Assembly: GCA_031255855.1 (NCBI GenBank)
Contig: JAIRRS010000163.1
Span: 25,055-89,054, forward strand
DNA: 64,000 nucleotides
Source of the DNA: Tannerellaceae bacterium
GTDB lineage: Bacteria > Bacteroidota > Bacteroidia > Bacteroidales > Tannerellaceae
Direction of reading: 5' to 3'
The notes beneath the pieces are model-generated. The model was not told the DNA's origin. It saw only the letters and a program-made list of their open reading frames with translations, and searched no databases. The position numbers and the translations under genes were made by a program. Shown piece after piece: positions 16,767 through 25,841 of the stretch (positions within the stretch are counted from its first letter, which is position 1; each line of letters starts with the position of its first letter).

Positions 16767-18998
16767 TCATCTTCCTCCGGCAGGTAAATTATCAATCCAG
16801 TATTTGGCCATACTTTTACGGAGGTGTAGAGTCGTTCCTTCTCTTTCGTAAATTCCATGGCTCCGCATCGGGTAACTAATCTGGCTGAATATCCTTCCGT
16901 GTTTTACCAGTTCGTTCACCAATAGTTCAATGTTTTGATAATGCACATTATCATCTCCGGTTCCATGTATAAGCAGCAAATTTCCCTTTAATCCCGCAGC
17001 ATACGTAATGGGAGAACCCTTACGATATCCATCCGGATTGTGCTGGGGTGTATTCATATACCGTTCCTGGTAAACGGTGTCATACAGCCGTTGGTCGGTT
17101 ACAGGCGCGATGGATATGCCGGTGTGAAACACATCCGGATAGCGAAACAGGCAGTTCAACGTCTGGCTTCCGCCGCCACTCCAGCCATTGATCCCAATGC
17201 GGGTAATATCAATAAACGGATAACGTTGGGCCATATCCCGGATCCCGCGGGATTGATCCTCGGCCGAAAACGTTCCCACCTCGCCATAAATACATTTTCT
17301 CCATTCGCGTCCGCGAGGTGCGTTAGCCCCGCGGTTCTCAATGCTAACAATGATATATCCCTGGTTTGCCATATATTGCAACCATAAATCGCCTCCTCCC
17401 CAAACATCCTGAACGGTGGAACCGGCCGGTTCCCCATATACTTCCACAATCACAGGATACTTTTTGGAAATATCGAAATCGGTCGGTTTTATCATCCAGG
17501 CATCCAATTCAAGGGCTCCCGACCTTACTTTTATAAACTCTTTAGGATTCACCTCAAGCGCGGCATATTGCTCTTTTGCTTTGCGGTTGTCTTCTATGAT
17601 GCGCGCCGACTTATGTGCCGGAAGGGAAACCATATCAACAACCGGAGGAGTTTGGGCATTGCTATAAACATGCACCGCCCATTTGCCGGATGGAGACATA
17701 TTGTAGCTATGTTGACCGTATTGATCGGCGGGGCTTAACCTCTTAGCCTCCCCGTCCCCAAATAGTTTCGCGCTATACAGATACCGTTGGGTATGATTAT
17801 CAGGCGAAGCAATAAAATAAACAAAACCTCCCTTTATATCCATACCAACCGGGGAGATATAATCAAATGCCCCTTTCGTTATCGGGATAACCTCTTTGCC
17901 ATCCCGGCCGACACGATATAAATGCCTCCAGCCGCTCCGTTCACTCTCCCAGGTAAAATATTGATTACCTTTAAGCCATCTGACATTATCATTTGTATCA
18001 AGCCAGGCAGCGTCGGTATCCGTAAAAATATTTACCGGTTGGGGATTCTTCAAATCAACAATCCAAACCTTATTCGTGTTTTGTTCCCTGTTTAATTGCT
18101 GGAGGAATAATTCATCACTTTCCGGTATGAACTCCATGCGCGGGATATAATTATTACGAGGGTCGCCAGGTAAGTCTGCCCAATGGGTTGTTCCTCCCGT
18201 TGAAGAAACATAGCCTACCCTGACGGCCGAATTGGTCGTTCCCGCTTTGGGATAAGGAAAATGAAGAATAGCGGGATACAAAGAATCAACATTGTTGATA
18301 ATGTCAAACATGCCCGTACCTTCCGTATCACTTTGCCAATAAGCAATGTAATCGCCCGAAGGACTCCAGCGGAAACCATCGCGGCAGTCAAACTCTTCCT
18401 CATACACCCAATCGAACGTACCGTTTATAATAGTTTCGTTTCCATCAAATGTCAACTGCCTGATTTCACCACTCCTTATATCCTCCACATAGATATTGTT
18501 GTTCGACACATAGGCTACGCGTCCCCCGTCCGGCGAAAACTTGGCAAACATCATCGACGACTCCGGCAATCCCTTTCCCAGTTGATGCAGCATACCGTCA
18601 TCCAACGCAAGCACCCAATAATCGCCCCTTGTATCATAACGCCAAACACGTTTTGTGTTATTATAAATAAGTATACGCCTGTTATCTTCGCTCCAGGAAA
18701 TACTTCGTATATCAAGAGGCTTGTCATTCATCCCGTTTCGCAATAACGAAGCCTCCACAATCACTTCCCTTGCATTATCTTTCGCCCGGTAGGCCACAAT
18801 GTCTGTCCCGCCAATCTCCCTGTTCGCCTCCAGTTTGACATAACGTTCCCCATCTTTCAGCCAGTTCACGGAACCCGCCCCCCTGGTCTCTATCAACCTG
18901 CCGGAATAAATATCTTCAATACCAAATAACCCTTGCGCACGGCAAACCGTTATAGAAGAAAAAAGAATGAAAACAAGAATAACACGCGCCCGTCCCAT
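16767..18998 (-). CDS. Dipeptidyl peptidase IV (S9 family serine peptidase)
   Basis: A 743-residue exported peptidase with a signal peptide (about 1-21). It has the eight-bladed propeller domain (about 40-480) and an alpha/beta-hydrolase catalytic domain (about 490-743). The S9 triad is visible: Ser607 in NGWSGGGSQTL, Asp682/683 in HGTGDDNVHYQN and His714 in RSHGIYERE. The paired glutamates that hold the substrate amino terminus are at 200-202 (DWVYEEEFDCRDGF). These features identify the DPP4 group, which removes X-Pro dipeptides from peptide N termini. In asaccharolytic and gut Bacteroidales these enzymes feed peptide catabolism, which fits the nearby proline-degradation genes. Confidence 0.94.
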   Translation of the reverse strand: MGRARVILVFILFSSITVCRAQGLFGIEDIYSGRLIETRGAGSVNWLKDGERYVKLEANREIGGTDIVAYRAKDNAREVIVEASLLRNGMNDKPLDIRSISWSEDNRRILIYNNTKRVWRYDTRGDYWVLALDDGMLHQLGKGLPESSMMFAKFSPDGGRVAYVSNNNIYVEDIRSGEIRQLTFDGNETIINGTFDWVYEEEFDCRDGFRWSPSGDYIAYWQSDTEGTGMFDIINNVDSLYPAILHFPYPKAGTTNSAVRVGYVSSTGGTTHWADLPGDPRNNYIPRMEFIPESDELFLQQLNREQNTNKVWIVDLKNPQPVNIFTDTDAAWLDTNDNVRWLKGNQYFTWESERSGWRHLYRVGRDGKEVIPITKGAFDYISPVGMDIKGGFVYFIASPDNHTQRYLYSAKLFGDGEAKRLSPADQYGQHSYNMSPSGKWAVHVYSNAQTPPVVDMVSLPAHKSARIIEDNRKAKEQYAALEVNPKEFIKVRSGALELDAWMIKPTDFDISKKYPVIVEVYGEPAGSTVQDVWGGGDLWLQYMANQGYIIVSIENRGANAPRGREWRKCIYGEVGTFSAEDQSRGIRDMAQRYPFIDITRIGINGWSGGGSQTLNCLFRYPDVFHTGISIAPVTDQRLYDTVYQERYMNTPQHNPDGYRKGSPITYAAGLKGNLLLIHGTGDDNVHYQNIELLVNELVKHGRIFSQISYPMRSHGIYEREGTTLHLRKSMAKYWIDNLPAGGR

Positions 18999-19114
18999 AC
19001 CAGATAATATTTAACGATTTATACATAACAAAGAACGGAAAGATTTACGAAAATGCAAAATATAAAAACCGGTTTAAATCACAGAAACCCTTTTATCCGT
19101 CTCCCGGTCGCCTC

Positions 19115-21484
19115 CTAGTCTGTTTTTACGCATTCCGCAGGATTTTCTGTTGCTGCGCGGTAGCAATTAACGACAACGGCAGTCAGGATGACAAACAAAA
19201 CAACCAGCCCGCAACTAATAAACAAATACACCGTCAGCTCAGCTTTGTCGGCAAACTTTTCGAGCCATGATTTAGATACGATATAAGCCATACAACATCC
19301 CAACACAATAGCCGGTAAAGCTATCCGGTTTATGTCATTAAGGAAAAGGCGTTCAATATCAAATATCGTTGCGCCGTTTACTTTGCGGATAGCGGTCTCT
19401 TTCTTCCGGCGGTTCATCTCGTCGTTCGTATACCCCAACAAACCGATAAGGCAAATAATCAGCGTCGCCATGCCGGCAATCATCACCGAATTGCGCAACT
19501 TTCTCGAATCCTGGTATTTATTTACCATCTCCCCCGAATAAGAATACACAACAACATCTTTGTTCGGCATCACTTCCGCCAGTAAATTTTCCACTTGCTT
19601 GATAGCCTCAGGCGTCTCTTCATGAAACTTTATCAATAATTTGCTCGACGGCTTATCCGAATAAAACATAATCGACGGGCGCGTATCATGATTACCGATA
19701 ATTTTTAAGCGCACATCTTCATATACGCCGCGGATAGTAAACGGCTCCCTGTTGTGGCTATGTTCGGTGATAAGGATACTTTTCCCCACCACACCATCCT
19801 CCCAATTCGTGTACGGGAGTATTTTATCTATAAAACTACGGCTCACCAACACTTCTCTCGACGAAGATACATCTTCGGTAAACGACTGTCCTTCGATAAG
19901 GGAAATACCCATAATCTTCAGGTAATCATTATCTACATTATACAAATCGGCAACATTGAACAACTCCCTGTCGTCGTTGGGTAAATAAATATTATTGCCG
20001 GACGCAGGATCGAAAAACAATTGATCGCAACTTGTTACGTCGGCCACATTCGGCAAACGCCTCACCTCGTCCAAAGCCTTTTGACGCAGCTCCACGTCCA
20101 CACCCGAAAGGCTGGCATAGGCAAGATTATCGTAATTATACCCCGGATCATCATTCAGCATAAATTGATATTGCCGGCCGACAACTACCAATAATACAAC
20201 AAAGAAACCCGCGGCCGCAAACTGGATAGACAACAACGCCAGTTTCCAATACCGCCTGCTCTCGGTAAAATTGCGGAACGCAACCGCGATGGGCACGCGA
20301 GCATACAGATACCCCGGCAAAAGGGCTGCCGTAAAAAGCACAAACACACAAACGCCCAAAAGCAACAAAACGCTCCTGACAGTAAACAAATCGCCCAGTG
20401 TTGTCTCCAACAAAGAGAGAATCGTCCCCCTGAAAAAGAAAATCAATAAACCCGCAAATATAAGGGATACGGCAAGGTCGATAAACGTTTCGGAAAACAT
20501 CCTGGAGTAGATATTACCGGTCGACGCCCCATAGCATTTGTTTACCACCATCTCCCTCGAACGGCCCACCAGCGAAGAAATAACAATCAACACATAATTC
20601 ATAACAGCCACGAAGAGCATCGCCATCGCCAGGATAAAGAATATCAACGTCATCCGTCGCGTCTCTTCATTCCCCGTGTGTATTTCAGACAAGAGGCCGA
20701 AATCCCAGCCAACACTAAACCCCGACTTTTCCATCTCTTCCAACGGCATATATTTCCCTTTCATTTGCTCAAGGCCAGGCTGCAACGAATGCGGTTGAAC
20801 GCCGGGATACAATTTTACATACGACAAATAACGGTCGTTCCCCAGCCAGTTTAAGCTCCCGTCATACGTATAGTTGCCAATCGAAACCATAGAAAGCACA
20901 ACATCATAGTCGAGATGGGAATTACGAGGAATATCTTCAAACACACCCCCCACGGTAATCATTCTGCCCGGGCGGCTGTCAAGGTCAAACGTTTTCCCCA
21001 CAGCCTCCCGGATACCCCCCATCTTTTCAGCTATTTCACGCGATATCATAGCATACATCGGACGCGACAACACATCCTTCGGATCGCCCGTCAGTATAGG
21101 GCGGGAAAATACATCAAACAGGCACGTATCTCCCAATATCACGCGCCCGAAGTATTTCTGCTTCTCCGGTGTTACCAAAGCAGTCACCGCCAGCCACGTA
21201 TACCGTGTAGCCACTTCAATTTCAGGAAGTTCGGCTTTCATCCCCACCACAATGCCACCCGGCGTTTGCGGGAAAGCCTTATGGCCGTCGGTAGAAGAAT
21301 AGTTGGAAATAACCTGGTATATCCTCTCTTTATCGGGAAAAAAATCATTATACGATTGCTCGAAATAAACCTTGGCAATCAACACCAACCCAAGCGCCAG
21401 TCCCACGCTCAGCGACAAAATCTTTATCAAATTGTTCTTGTTTTTCTTGAAAGAAGAACGGAATAATATTTTTAACAAGTTCAT
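19115..21484 (-). CDS. MacB/FtsX-type ABC transporter permease
   Basis: A 789-residue permease of the Bacteroidetes FtsX-like group. It has an N-terminal membrane helix (about 18-40, ILSLSVGLALGLVLIAKVYF), a MacB-like periplasmic domain (about 45-260), a cluster of helices (about 275-425), a second periplasmic segment (about 430-650), and C-terminal helices (TLIICLIGLLGYTNDEMNRR at about 665, then two more). The conserved phrase RRKKETAIRKVNGATIFDI near the C terminus is typical. It is the third gene of the tolC-hlyD operon (32 bp after hlyD). No ATP-binding subunit is encoded anywhere nearby, so the ATPase must come from another locus or this permease works differently. Confidence 0.9.
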   Translation of the reverse strand: MNLLKILFRSSFKKNKNNLIKILSLSVGLALGLVLIAKVYFEQSYNDFFPDKERIYQVISNYSSTDGHKAFPQTPGGIVVGMKAELPEIEVATRYTWLAVTALVTPEKQKYFGRVILGDTCLFDVFSRPILTGDPKDVLSRPMYAMISREIAEKMGGIREAVGKTFDLDSRPGRMITVGGVFEDIPRNSHLDYDVVLSMVSIGNYTYDGSLNWLGNDRYLSYVKLYPGVQPHSLQPGLEQMKGKYMPLEEMEKSGFSVGWDFGLLSEIHTGNEETRRMTLIFFILAMAMLFVAVMNYVLIVISSLVGRSREMVVNKCYGASTGNIYSRMFSETFIDLAVSLIFAGLLIFFFRGTILSLLETTLGDLFTVRSVLLLLGVCVFVLFTAALLPGYLYARVPIAVAFRNFTESRRYWKLALLSIQFAAAGFFVVLLVVVGRQYQFMLNDDPGYNYDNLAYASLSGVDVELRQKALDEVRRLPNVADVTSCDQLFFDPASGNNIYLPNDDRELFNVADLYNVDNDYLKIMGISLIEGQSFTEDVSSSREVLVSRSFIDKILPYTNWEDGVVGKSILITEHSHNREPFTIRGVYEDVRLKIIGNHDTRPSIMFYSDKPSSKLLIKFHEETPEAIKQVENLLAEVMPNKDVVVYSYSGEMVNKYQDSRKLRNSVMIAGMATLIICLIGLLGYTNDEMNRRKKETAIRKVNGATIFDIERLFLNDINRIALPAIVLGCCMAYIVSKSWLEKFADKAELTVYLFISCGLVVLFVILTAVVVNCYRAATENPAECVKTD

Positions 21485-21516
21485 AATAAATTATAATTTA
21501 ATGAATAACTTACCGC

Positions 21517-22767
21517 CTATTCAAGAATAAGCACTTGATTATCTTTATAGCTTTCATAACTCGAAACAATCACCTTTTCACCCGCCTCCAGGCCCTCCAA
21601 TACCTCATAATATTGTGGATTTTGGCGTCCGATGCGGACGCTGCGGCGATAAGCCCTCTTACCACTTGCGTCGAGAACAAATATCCAGCTCCCTCCCGTA
21701 CTCTGGAAAAATGTCCCTTTCGGGATAAGGATAGCCTCCGCAGGCTGCCCCAATTCCAGGTTAATATAATACGTCTGTCCGCTACGGATATTCCCGGGAC
21801 GTTCGCCGGTAAAAACAAATTCAGTGCGGAATTTCCCCTCGCGCACTTCAGGAAACACCTTGCGGACAGTCAGGCCGAAACTCGTCCCCTGCCGTTCGAA
21901 AGCTGCGCTCAAACCCGGACGCACCCGGTCGATATAATGCTCGTCAATAAGAGACTCTATTTTATAGTCCGACAAATCGTTCACCTGCCCAATCTTTTGG
22001 CCGGCCGAAATATTTTGTCCCAGCACAACATCCAGCAACCCCAGTTCACCATCTATCTGCGAACGCACCGTAAGATTCTCTTTCCGTTGGCGTACCAGCC
22101 TGAGATTCTCCATCATGCTCGACAAGCCATCCTCCATCTGATCCACCTGAACCGAGCGGTAAATAGAATCCTGTCTAATCCGTTCGGATATCAGGTTAAA
22201 TTTCTTCATCGCCAGGTCGTAACTCTCCTGCGCTTTCAGAAACTCTTCTTTCGCGATAAGGCGCTCATCATACAGCTTCTTGTTCTGGTCGAAAGCGCGC
22301 CTCGTCTGAGTAATGTCCAGTTCCAGTTGGAGCTTCTCATTTTCATTGGAAAGCTTTTGTTGCTGAAGCTGTATTTGCGTCTGTCGCAAAATATTGGTCT
22401 GCTCCGTTAAATGAGCTTCGGAAGTAAGGATAGACAAATCCAGTTGAGGGTTGGAAAGGCGTATGATAGCATCGCCTCTTTTCACCTGCGCACCCTCTTC
22501 CACTACCTTTTCTTCCACAATCCCCCCCTCAAGCGAACTGAGCTGCACCACCGTGATAGGCTGCACCTGTCCGTCGAAGCGGGCAAAATCGTGAAACAAA
22601 TCCTGTTTAGCTGTACCAATACTGACTCCGCGGACATCTATCCGCAAAGTGGAAGAATGGTCGCCAAATACAATCCAGCCAAGCAACAGGAAGAAAAATG
22701 CTCCTCCCGCGATGTAAGGAATATGCTTCCTCCTGATTCCTTTCTTTTTTTCTAACTTGATATCCAT
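21517..22767 (-). CDS. HlyD/MacA-type efflux periplasmic adaptor
   Basis: A 416-residue membrane-fusion protein that would bridge the inner-membrane permease and the TolC-like channel. It has one N-terminal membrane helix (about 20-37, YIAGGAFFFLLLGWIVFG), a split biotinyl-lipoyl-like domain (VEEGAQVKRGDAIIRLSNPQ near 92), a long alpha-hairpin coiled coil (about 115-235), then beta-barrel domains (GQTYYINLELGQPAEAILIP). It sits between the tolC gene (11-bp gap) and the permease gene (32-bp gap) and so is part of a three-gene efflux operon. The substrate is unknown. Confidence 0.92.
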   Translation of the reverse strand: MDIKLEKKKGIRRKHIPYIAGGAFFFLLLGWIVFGDHSSTLRIDVRGVSIGTAKQDLFHDFARFDGQVQPITVVQLSSLEGGIVEEKVVEEGAQVKRGDAIIRLSNPQLDLSILTSEAHLTEQTNILRQTQIQLQQQKLSNENEKLQLELDITQTRRAFDQNKKLYDERLIAKEEFLKAQESYDLAMKKFNLISERIRQDSIYRSVQVDQMEDGLSSMMENLRLVRQRKENLTVRSQIDGELGLLDVVLGQNISAGQKIGQVNDLSDYKIESLIDEHYIDRVRPGLSAAFERQGTSFGLTVRKVFPEVREGKFRTEFVFTGERPGNIRSGQTYYINLELGQPAEAILIPKGTFFQSTGGSWIFVLDASGKRAYRRSVRIGRQNPQYYEVLEGLEAGEKVIVSSYESYKDNQVLILE

Positions 22768-22778
22768 TGTTCTTTTTT

Positions 22779-24134
22779 TTAATGATTAACGGTTGGTGAG
22801 TTGTCAATGATAAGCGGTTTCCCTTTATAGTAGTCAACCTCTTTGCACTTGAGGAGATACATCAGTTTGCGCTGCAACAGGTTGGCCTTTGATTCAATGA
22901 GCGTATTTGCGCTGGTTTGCAAATCAATAGGACTCATGATACCCTCTTCAAATTTACGAAGTGTTACCTGGTAAGCAAGCTCGTCCGATTTCAATTTCTT
23001 CTCCATCTGGATACTTTCCCTGGCATACCCTCTGCGGTCGAGAATTGATTGCTCAATAGCTGTTTGCAATTGCCTCACAACCTCTGTTTGTTGTTCCTGT
23101 GCAATCCGCACGTTGTTCCGCGCCCTTCGCACATCCGTTATTCGGGTCAAACCATCGAAAAGGGGAAAACGGATATTGAAATTAATATACTCCCCCCGGT
23201 TGTTCCTGAACTGATCCCTAAACGCGACAGGAGACGTTTCCGACTTAAGGTTTTTAAAATAACTGGTATTAATACCGGCAGAAAAAGAAATACTTGGAAA
23301 CAATTTCCCCTTCTGGATTAAAAGGTTCAGCCTGGAAGCCTGCAACTGGAAGCCTGCTTGCAAAACAGCAGGATTATTCTCCCGCGCAGACGAAAATATA
23401 TCCCCACTGGATTCATCCCCGAAAAAATAGTCTGTCACAAGCGCCGTTGTATCAATCGCCAATACCCGGTCATAAGGAAAATTCATAAGCTCTTTCAACT
23501 TCAGCAAAGCCGTGTTCAGCAAATTTTGCTGCCGCGTAAGGTTATACTCATCGCCCGCCGCCTGCGCCTCAATCTGCGCAACATCAGCCCTGCCCTTCAC
23601 GCCAAGCTCCTCTTCCCGTTTCGTCTTATACAATATACGGTTGCTCTCTTCCTGTTTTTCAGCCGCGAAGCGAACCGTTCCCTGGTAATAAGCCACATCT
23701 ACATAAGCCACCAGAACATTCAGCGCCAAATCATCCTTCTCCTTCTGCACATCATTCATCCCCATCTGGCGGTTTGATTTAGCCAGTCGCCACTGGTTTA
23801 TCAGTTGCCCCCCGTTGAAAACAGGAATAGAAGTATACCCCTCGTAATAATTATTAAAAGTAGTCGTATTGACATACGTATTCGTTTCAGGGTCGATAGC
23901 GCGCCCATAGTTATATTGCGCAGTCGTGCGCGTCTCCAAAGAAGGAAAAAATGAAGCGACGGAAGAAATATATTCCGCCCTGTACGTATCAGCCGTATAA
24001 ACCTGCCTTTTAACCGCCGGGCTATTGTCAACAGCATACCGCATACACTCCTCCATCGTCCAACACCTCTCCTGGGCATTGCCGGCAAAGGTCATTTCCA
24101 GGAATAATGCAACATATAAATATATCCTTTTCAT
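22779..24134 (-). CDS. TolC-family outer-membrane efflux channel
   Basis: A 451-residue outer-membrane factor with a signal peptide (MKRIYLYVALFLEMTFAGNA) and mature start QERCWTMEECMRYAVDNSPA, the usual opening of TolC repeats. Two related helical hairpin halves are seen, the second with NFNIRFPLFDGLTRITDVRR and FEEGIMSPIDLQTSANTLIE. The protein forms the outer-membrane exit duct of the hlyD/ftsX system encoded next. It is the first gene of the operon, and a sigma-54 promoter lies 27-45 bp before its start codon. Confidence 0.93.
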   Translation of the reverse strand: MKRIYLYVALFLEMTFAGNAQERCWTMEECMRYAVDNSPAVKRQVYTADTYRAEYISSVASFFPSLETRTTAQYNYGRAIDPETNTYVNTTTFNNYYEGYTSIPVFNGGQLINQWRLAKSNRQMGMNDVQKEKDDLALNVLVAYVDVAYYQGTVRFAAEKQEESNRILYKTKREEELGVKGRADVAQIEAQAAGDEYNLTRQQNLLNTALLKLKELMNFPYDRVLAIDTTALVTDYFFGDESSGDIFSSARENNPAVLQAGFQLQASRLNLLIQKGKLFPSISFSAGINTSYFKNLKSETSPVAFRDQFRNNRGEYINFNIRFPLFDGLTRITDVRRARNNVRIAQEQQTEVVRQLQTAIEQSILDRRGYARESIQMEKKLKSDELAYQVTLRKFEEGIMSPIDLQTSANTLIESKANLLQRKLMYLLKCKEVDYYKGKPLIIDNSPTVNH

Positions 24135-24160
24135 TGTTCAATTGTATTTCTTTCAATGAA

Positions 24161-24179
24161 TCAGCAAAGGATGTGCCAA
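24161..24179 (-). promoter_or_regulatory. Sigma-54 (-24/-12) promoter of the tolC-hlyD-ftsX operon
   Basis: On the minus strand the sequence reads TTGGCACATCCTTTGCTGA. It fits the sigma-54 consensus TGGCAC-N5-TTGC, with the essential GG (plus-strand 24176-24177) and GC (24164-24165) exactly ten bases apart. Transcription would begin near 24152, about 18 nt before the tolC start at 24134. A sigma-54-type activator and its kinase are encoded about 1.7 kb away (25842-28522), and are the obvious candidate regulators. Confidence 0.85.
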
Positions 24180-24280
24180 AGAGCACAATAAGTTGTATTT
24201 CAGCAATATATAAAATAGGTTGATTCTACGCACTGTCAAATAATTAGACAGTCATGTAAAAGATTTTGACACTGAAATTT

Positions 24281-24365
24281 TGATCTGGATGAAACAGGGA
24301 AAACATCCCAATGATTTTTGGAGATCATCCCAATGAAACCGGAAAAATATCCAGATGAATTTTCC
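24281..24365. repeat. 85-bp dispersed repeat with internal inverted repeat, copy A
   Basis: The segment is about 85% identical by eye to 57925-58010. Its outer arms are ATCTGGAT and ATCCAGAT, its centre holds two direct copies of ATCCCAATGA, and it ends in GAATTTTCCA, after which the two copies diverge. The layout looks like a small palindromic mobile or regulatory repeat. Here it lies between the divergent tolC and dcu genes. Confidence 0.85.
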
Positions 24366-24412
24366 ACCTGACTATCATGCCTACATAAACCTGAATATAG
24401 CATCAAAAATTA

Positions 24413-24420
24413 TACCTTTG
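24413..24420 (+). promoter_or_regulatory. Bacteroidetes -7 box TACCTTTG
   Basis: An exact TAnnTTTG match 37 bp before the dcu start codon at 24458. The -33 box is not clear. It lies about 50 bp after the end of repeat copy A. Confidence 0.5.
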
Positions 24421-24457
24421 TTGTTGATTTGTCTTTTTTATCATATTGTAATATTTT

Positions 24458-25777
24458 ATGCTGATACAGTTGGCTTTTGTTTTGGTTGCTATCATCGTGG
24501 GAGCCCGTTTGGGGGGTATTGGGCTGGGTGTACTTGGCGGGATGGGATTGGCGGTATTGACGTTTGGTTTTGGGCTTGAGCCTACTTCGCCGCCTATTGA
24601 TGTGATGCTTATGATTGTGGCTGTCATCGCGGCGGCGGGCTGTATGCAAGCAGCCGGCGGGCTGGATTTGATGGTGAAAGCGGCCGAGAAACTGCTTCGC
24701 AAGAACCCGCAAAAAATCACGCTTTTAAGCCCGTTAGTGACTTATTTTTTCACTTTTATTGCCGGAACCGGGCATGTGGCGTATTCGGTTTTGCCGGTTA
24801 TCTCGGAAGTGGCTACGGAAACGAAGATACGGCCCGAACGCCCTTTGGGGATAGCGGTTATCGCTTCGCAGCAGGCTATTACTGCCAGTCCGATTTCGGC
24901 GGCCACGGTGGCGCTGCTTAGTATGCTGGGAGATAAGGGGTTTAATATCACGCTGATAGATATATTGATGATTTCCATACCTTCCACATTAGCAGGGGTA
25001 TTGGCGGGGGCGCTGTATTCGATGCGCGTGGGGAAAGAACTGGCAGACGACCCTGAATACATACGCCGCCTGGCTTCGGGTGAGTTTGACAATACACGCC
25101 GGGAGACGACGGATGTGGAGAATAAGCGCCCGGCTATGCTTTCGATTATTATTTTTGTTATGGCTACGGTGGGGATTATTTTATTCGGTTCGATAGAATC
25201 GCTCCGGCCTGTTTTTATGACTGACGGCGGAGAGGCTCCGCTTAATATGGCTTATATTATTGAAATACTGATGCTTTCGGCAGCGGCATTTATTTTGTTG
25301 CTTACCAAAACCGATGGGTTGAAGGCCACGCAGGGGTCTGTATTCCTGGCGGGCATGCAGGCGGTTGTCGCTATTTTTGGTATTGCTTGGATGGGAGATA
25401 CTTTTATCGCGGGGAATATGGCTGAATTGAAGGGTTCGATTGAGCATTTTGTGACCGAAATGCCCTGGTTGTTTGGGTTGGCTTTATTCTTTATGTCTAT
25501 TTTGCTGTTCAGCCAGGCGGCTACCGTAAGGGCGTTGCTTCCTTTGGGGATTGCTTTGGGGATTTCCCCTTATACGTTGATAGCCCTTTTCCCGGCTGTG
25601 AATGGATATTTTTTCATTCCTAACTACCCGACAATTGTGGCGGCTATAAATTTCGACCGGACGGGCACGACGCGTATCGGCAAATATATCCTGAACCATT
25701 CGTTTATGGTTCCCGGTTTGATTGCGACCATTACATCTGTTTCGCTCGGATTGCTACTGGCGCGGCTGGTTTGGTAG
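24458..25777 (+). CDS. Anaerobic C4-dicarboxylate carrier, DcuA/DcuB family
   Basis: A 439-residue polytopic inner-membrane carrier for exchange or uptake of fumarate, succinate, malate or aspartate. Family signatures are clear: LAFVLVAIIVGARLGGIGLG at the N terminus, TFIAGTGHVAYSVLPVISEV near 105-125 and IAVIASQQAITASPISAATV near 132-152, and the C-terminal FFIPNYPTIVAAINFDRTGT, then RIGKYILNHSF. About ten to twelve hydrophobic helices can be counted. In a succinate-producing anaerobe it probably exports succinate or imports aspartate/fumarate. It is a single gene placed between the efflux operon and the sigma-54 activator that likely controls that operon. Confidence 0.94.
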   Translation: MLIQLAFVLVAIIVGARLGGIGLGVLGGMGLAVLTFGFGLEPTSPPIDVMLMIVAVIAAAGCMQAAGGLDLMVKAAEKLLRKNPQKITLLSPLVTYFFTFIAGTGHVAYSVLPVISEVATETKIRPERPLGIAVIASQQAITASPISAATVALLSMLGDKGFNITLIDILMISIPSTLAGVLAGALYSMRVGKELADDPEYIRRLASGEFDNTRRETTDVENKRPAMLSIIIFVMATVGIILFGSIESLRPVFMTDGGEAPLNMAYIIEILMLSAAAFILLLTKTDGLKATQGSVFLAGMQAVVAIFGIAWMGDTFIAGNMAELKGSIEHFVTEMPWLFGLALFFMSILLFSQAATVRALLPLGIALGISPYTLIALFPAVNGYFFIPNYPTIVAAINFDRTGTTRIGKYILNHSFMVPGLIATITSVSLGLLLARLVW

Positions 25778-25784
25778 GCCTTTC

Positions 25785-25798
25785 GGGATGTTTTTTGC
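25785..25798 (+). promoter_or_regulatory. Possible sigma-54 promoter of the regulator-kinase pair
   Basis: CGGGATGTTTTTTGCA carries GG (25785-25786) and GC (25797-25798) spaced by ten bases, with a full TTGCA -12 element but a weak -24 element. The predicted start is near 25810. A competing -7 box TATTTTTG lies at 25830-25837, so autoregulation through sigma-54 is only possible, not shown. Confidence 0.35.
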
Positions 25799-25841
25799 AC
25801 AAAAATTGCCCCCAATCAGTAATTTAGCTTATTTTTGTGAT

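Larger units (their letters stand above)
24135..24457. other. Divergent intergenic region between tolC and dcu genes
   Basis: This 323-bp region holds the sigma-54 promoter (24161-24179, minus), a short inverted repeat ACTGTC/GACAGT (24232-24237 and 24247-24252) that could be an activator-binding site, the 85-bp repeat (24281-24365), and a -7 box TACCTTTG (24413-24420, plus). No coding sequence is seen. Confidence 0.6.

Noticed and set aside
21535..22410. Open frame of 291 codons antisense to hlyD
   Set aside because: It is a mirror of the coiled-coil region of the adaptor gene; basic, leucine-rich translation without family features.
24281..24365. CRISPR repeat or riboswitch
   Set aside because: Only one unit is present here and one 33 kb away, without spacers or array; no known riboswitch pattern is recognisable.
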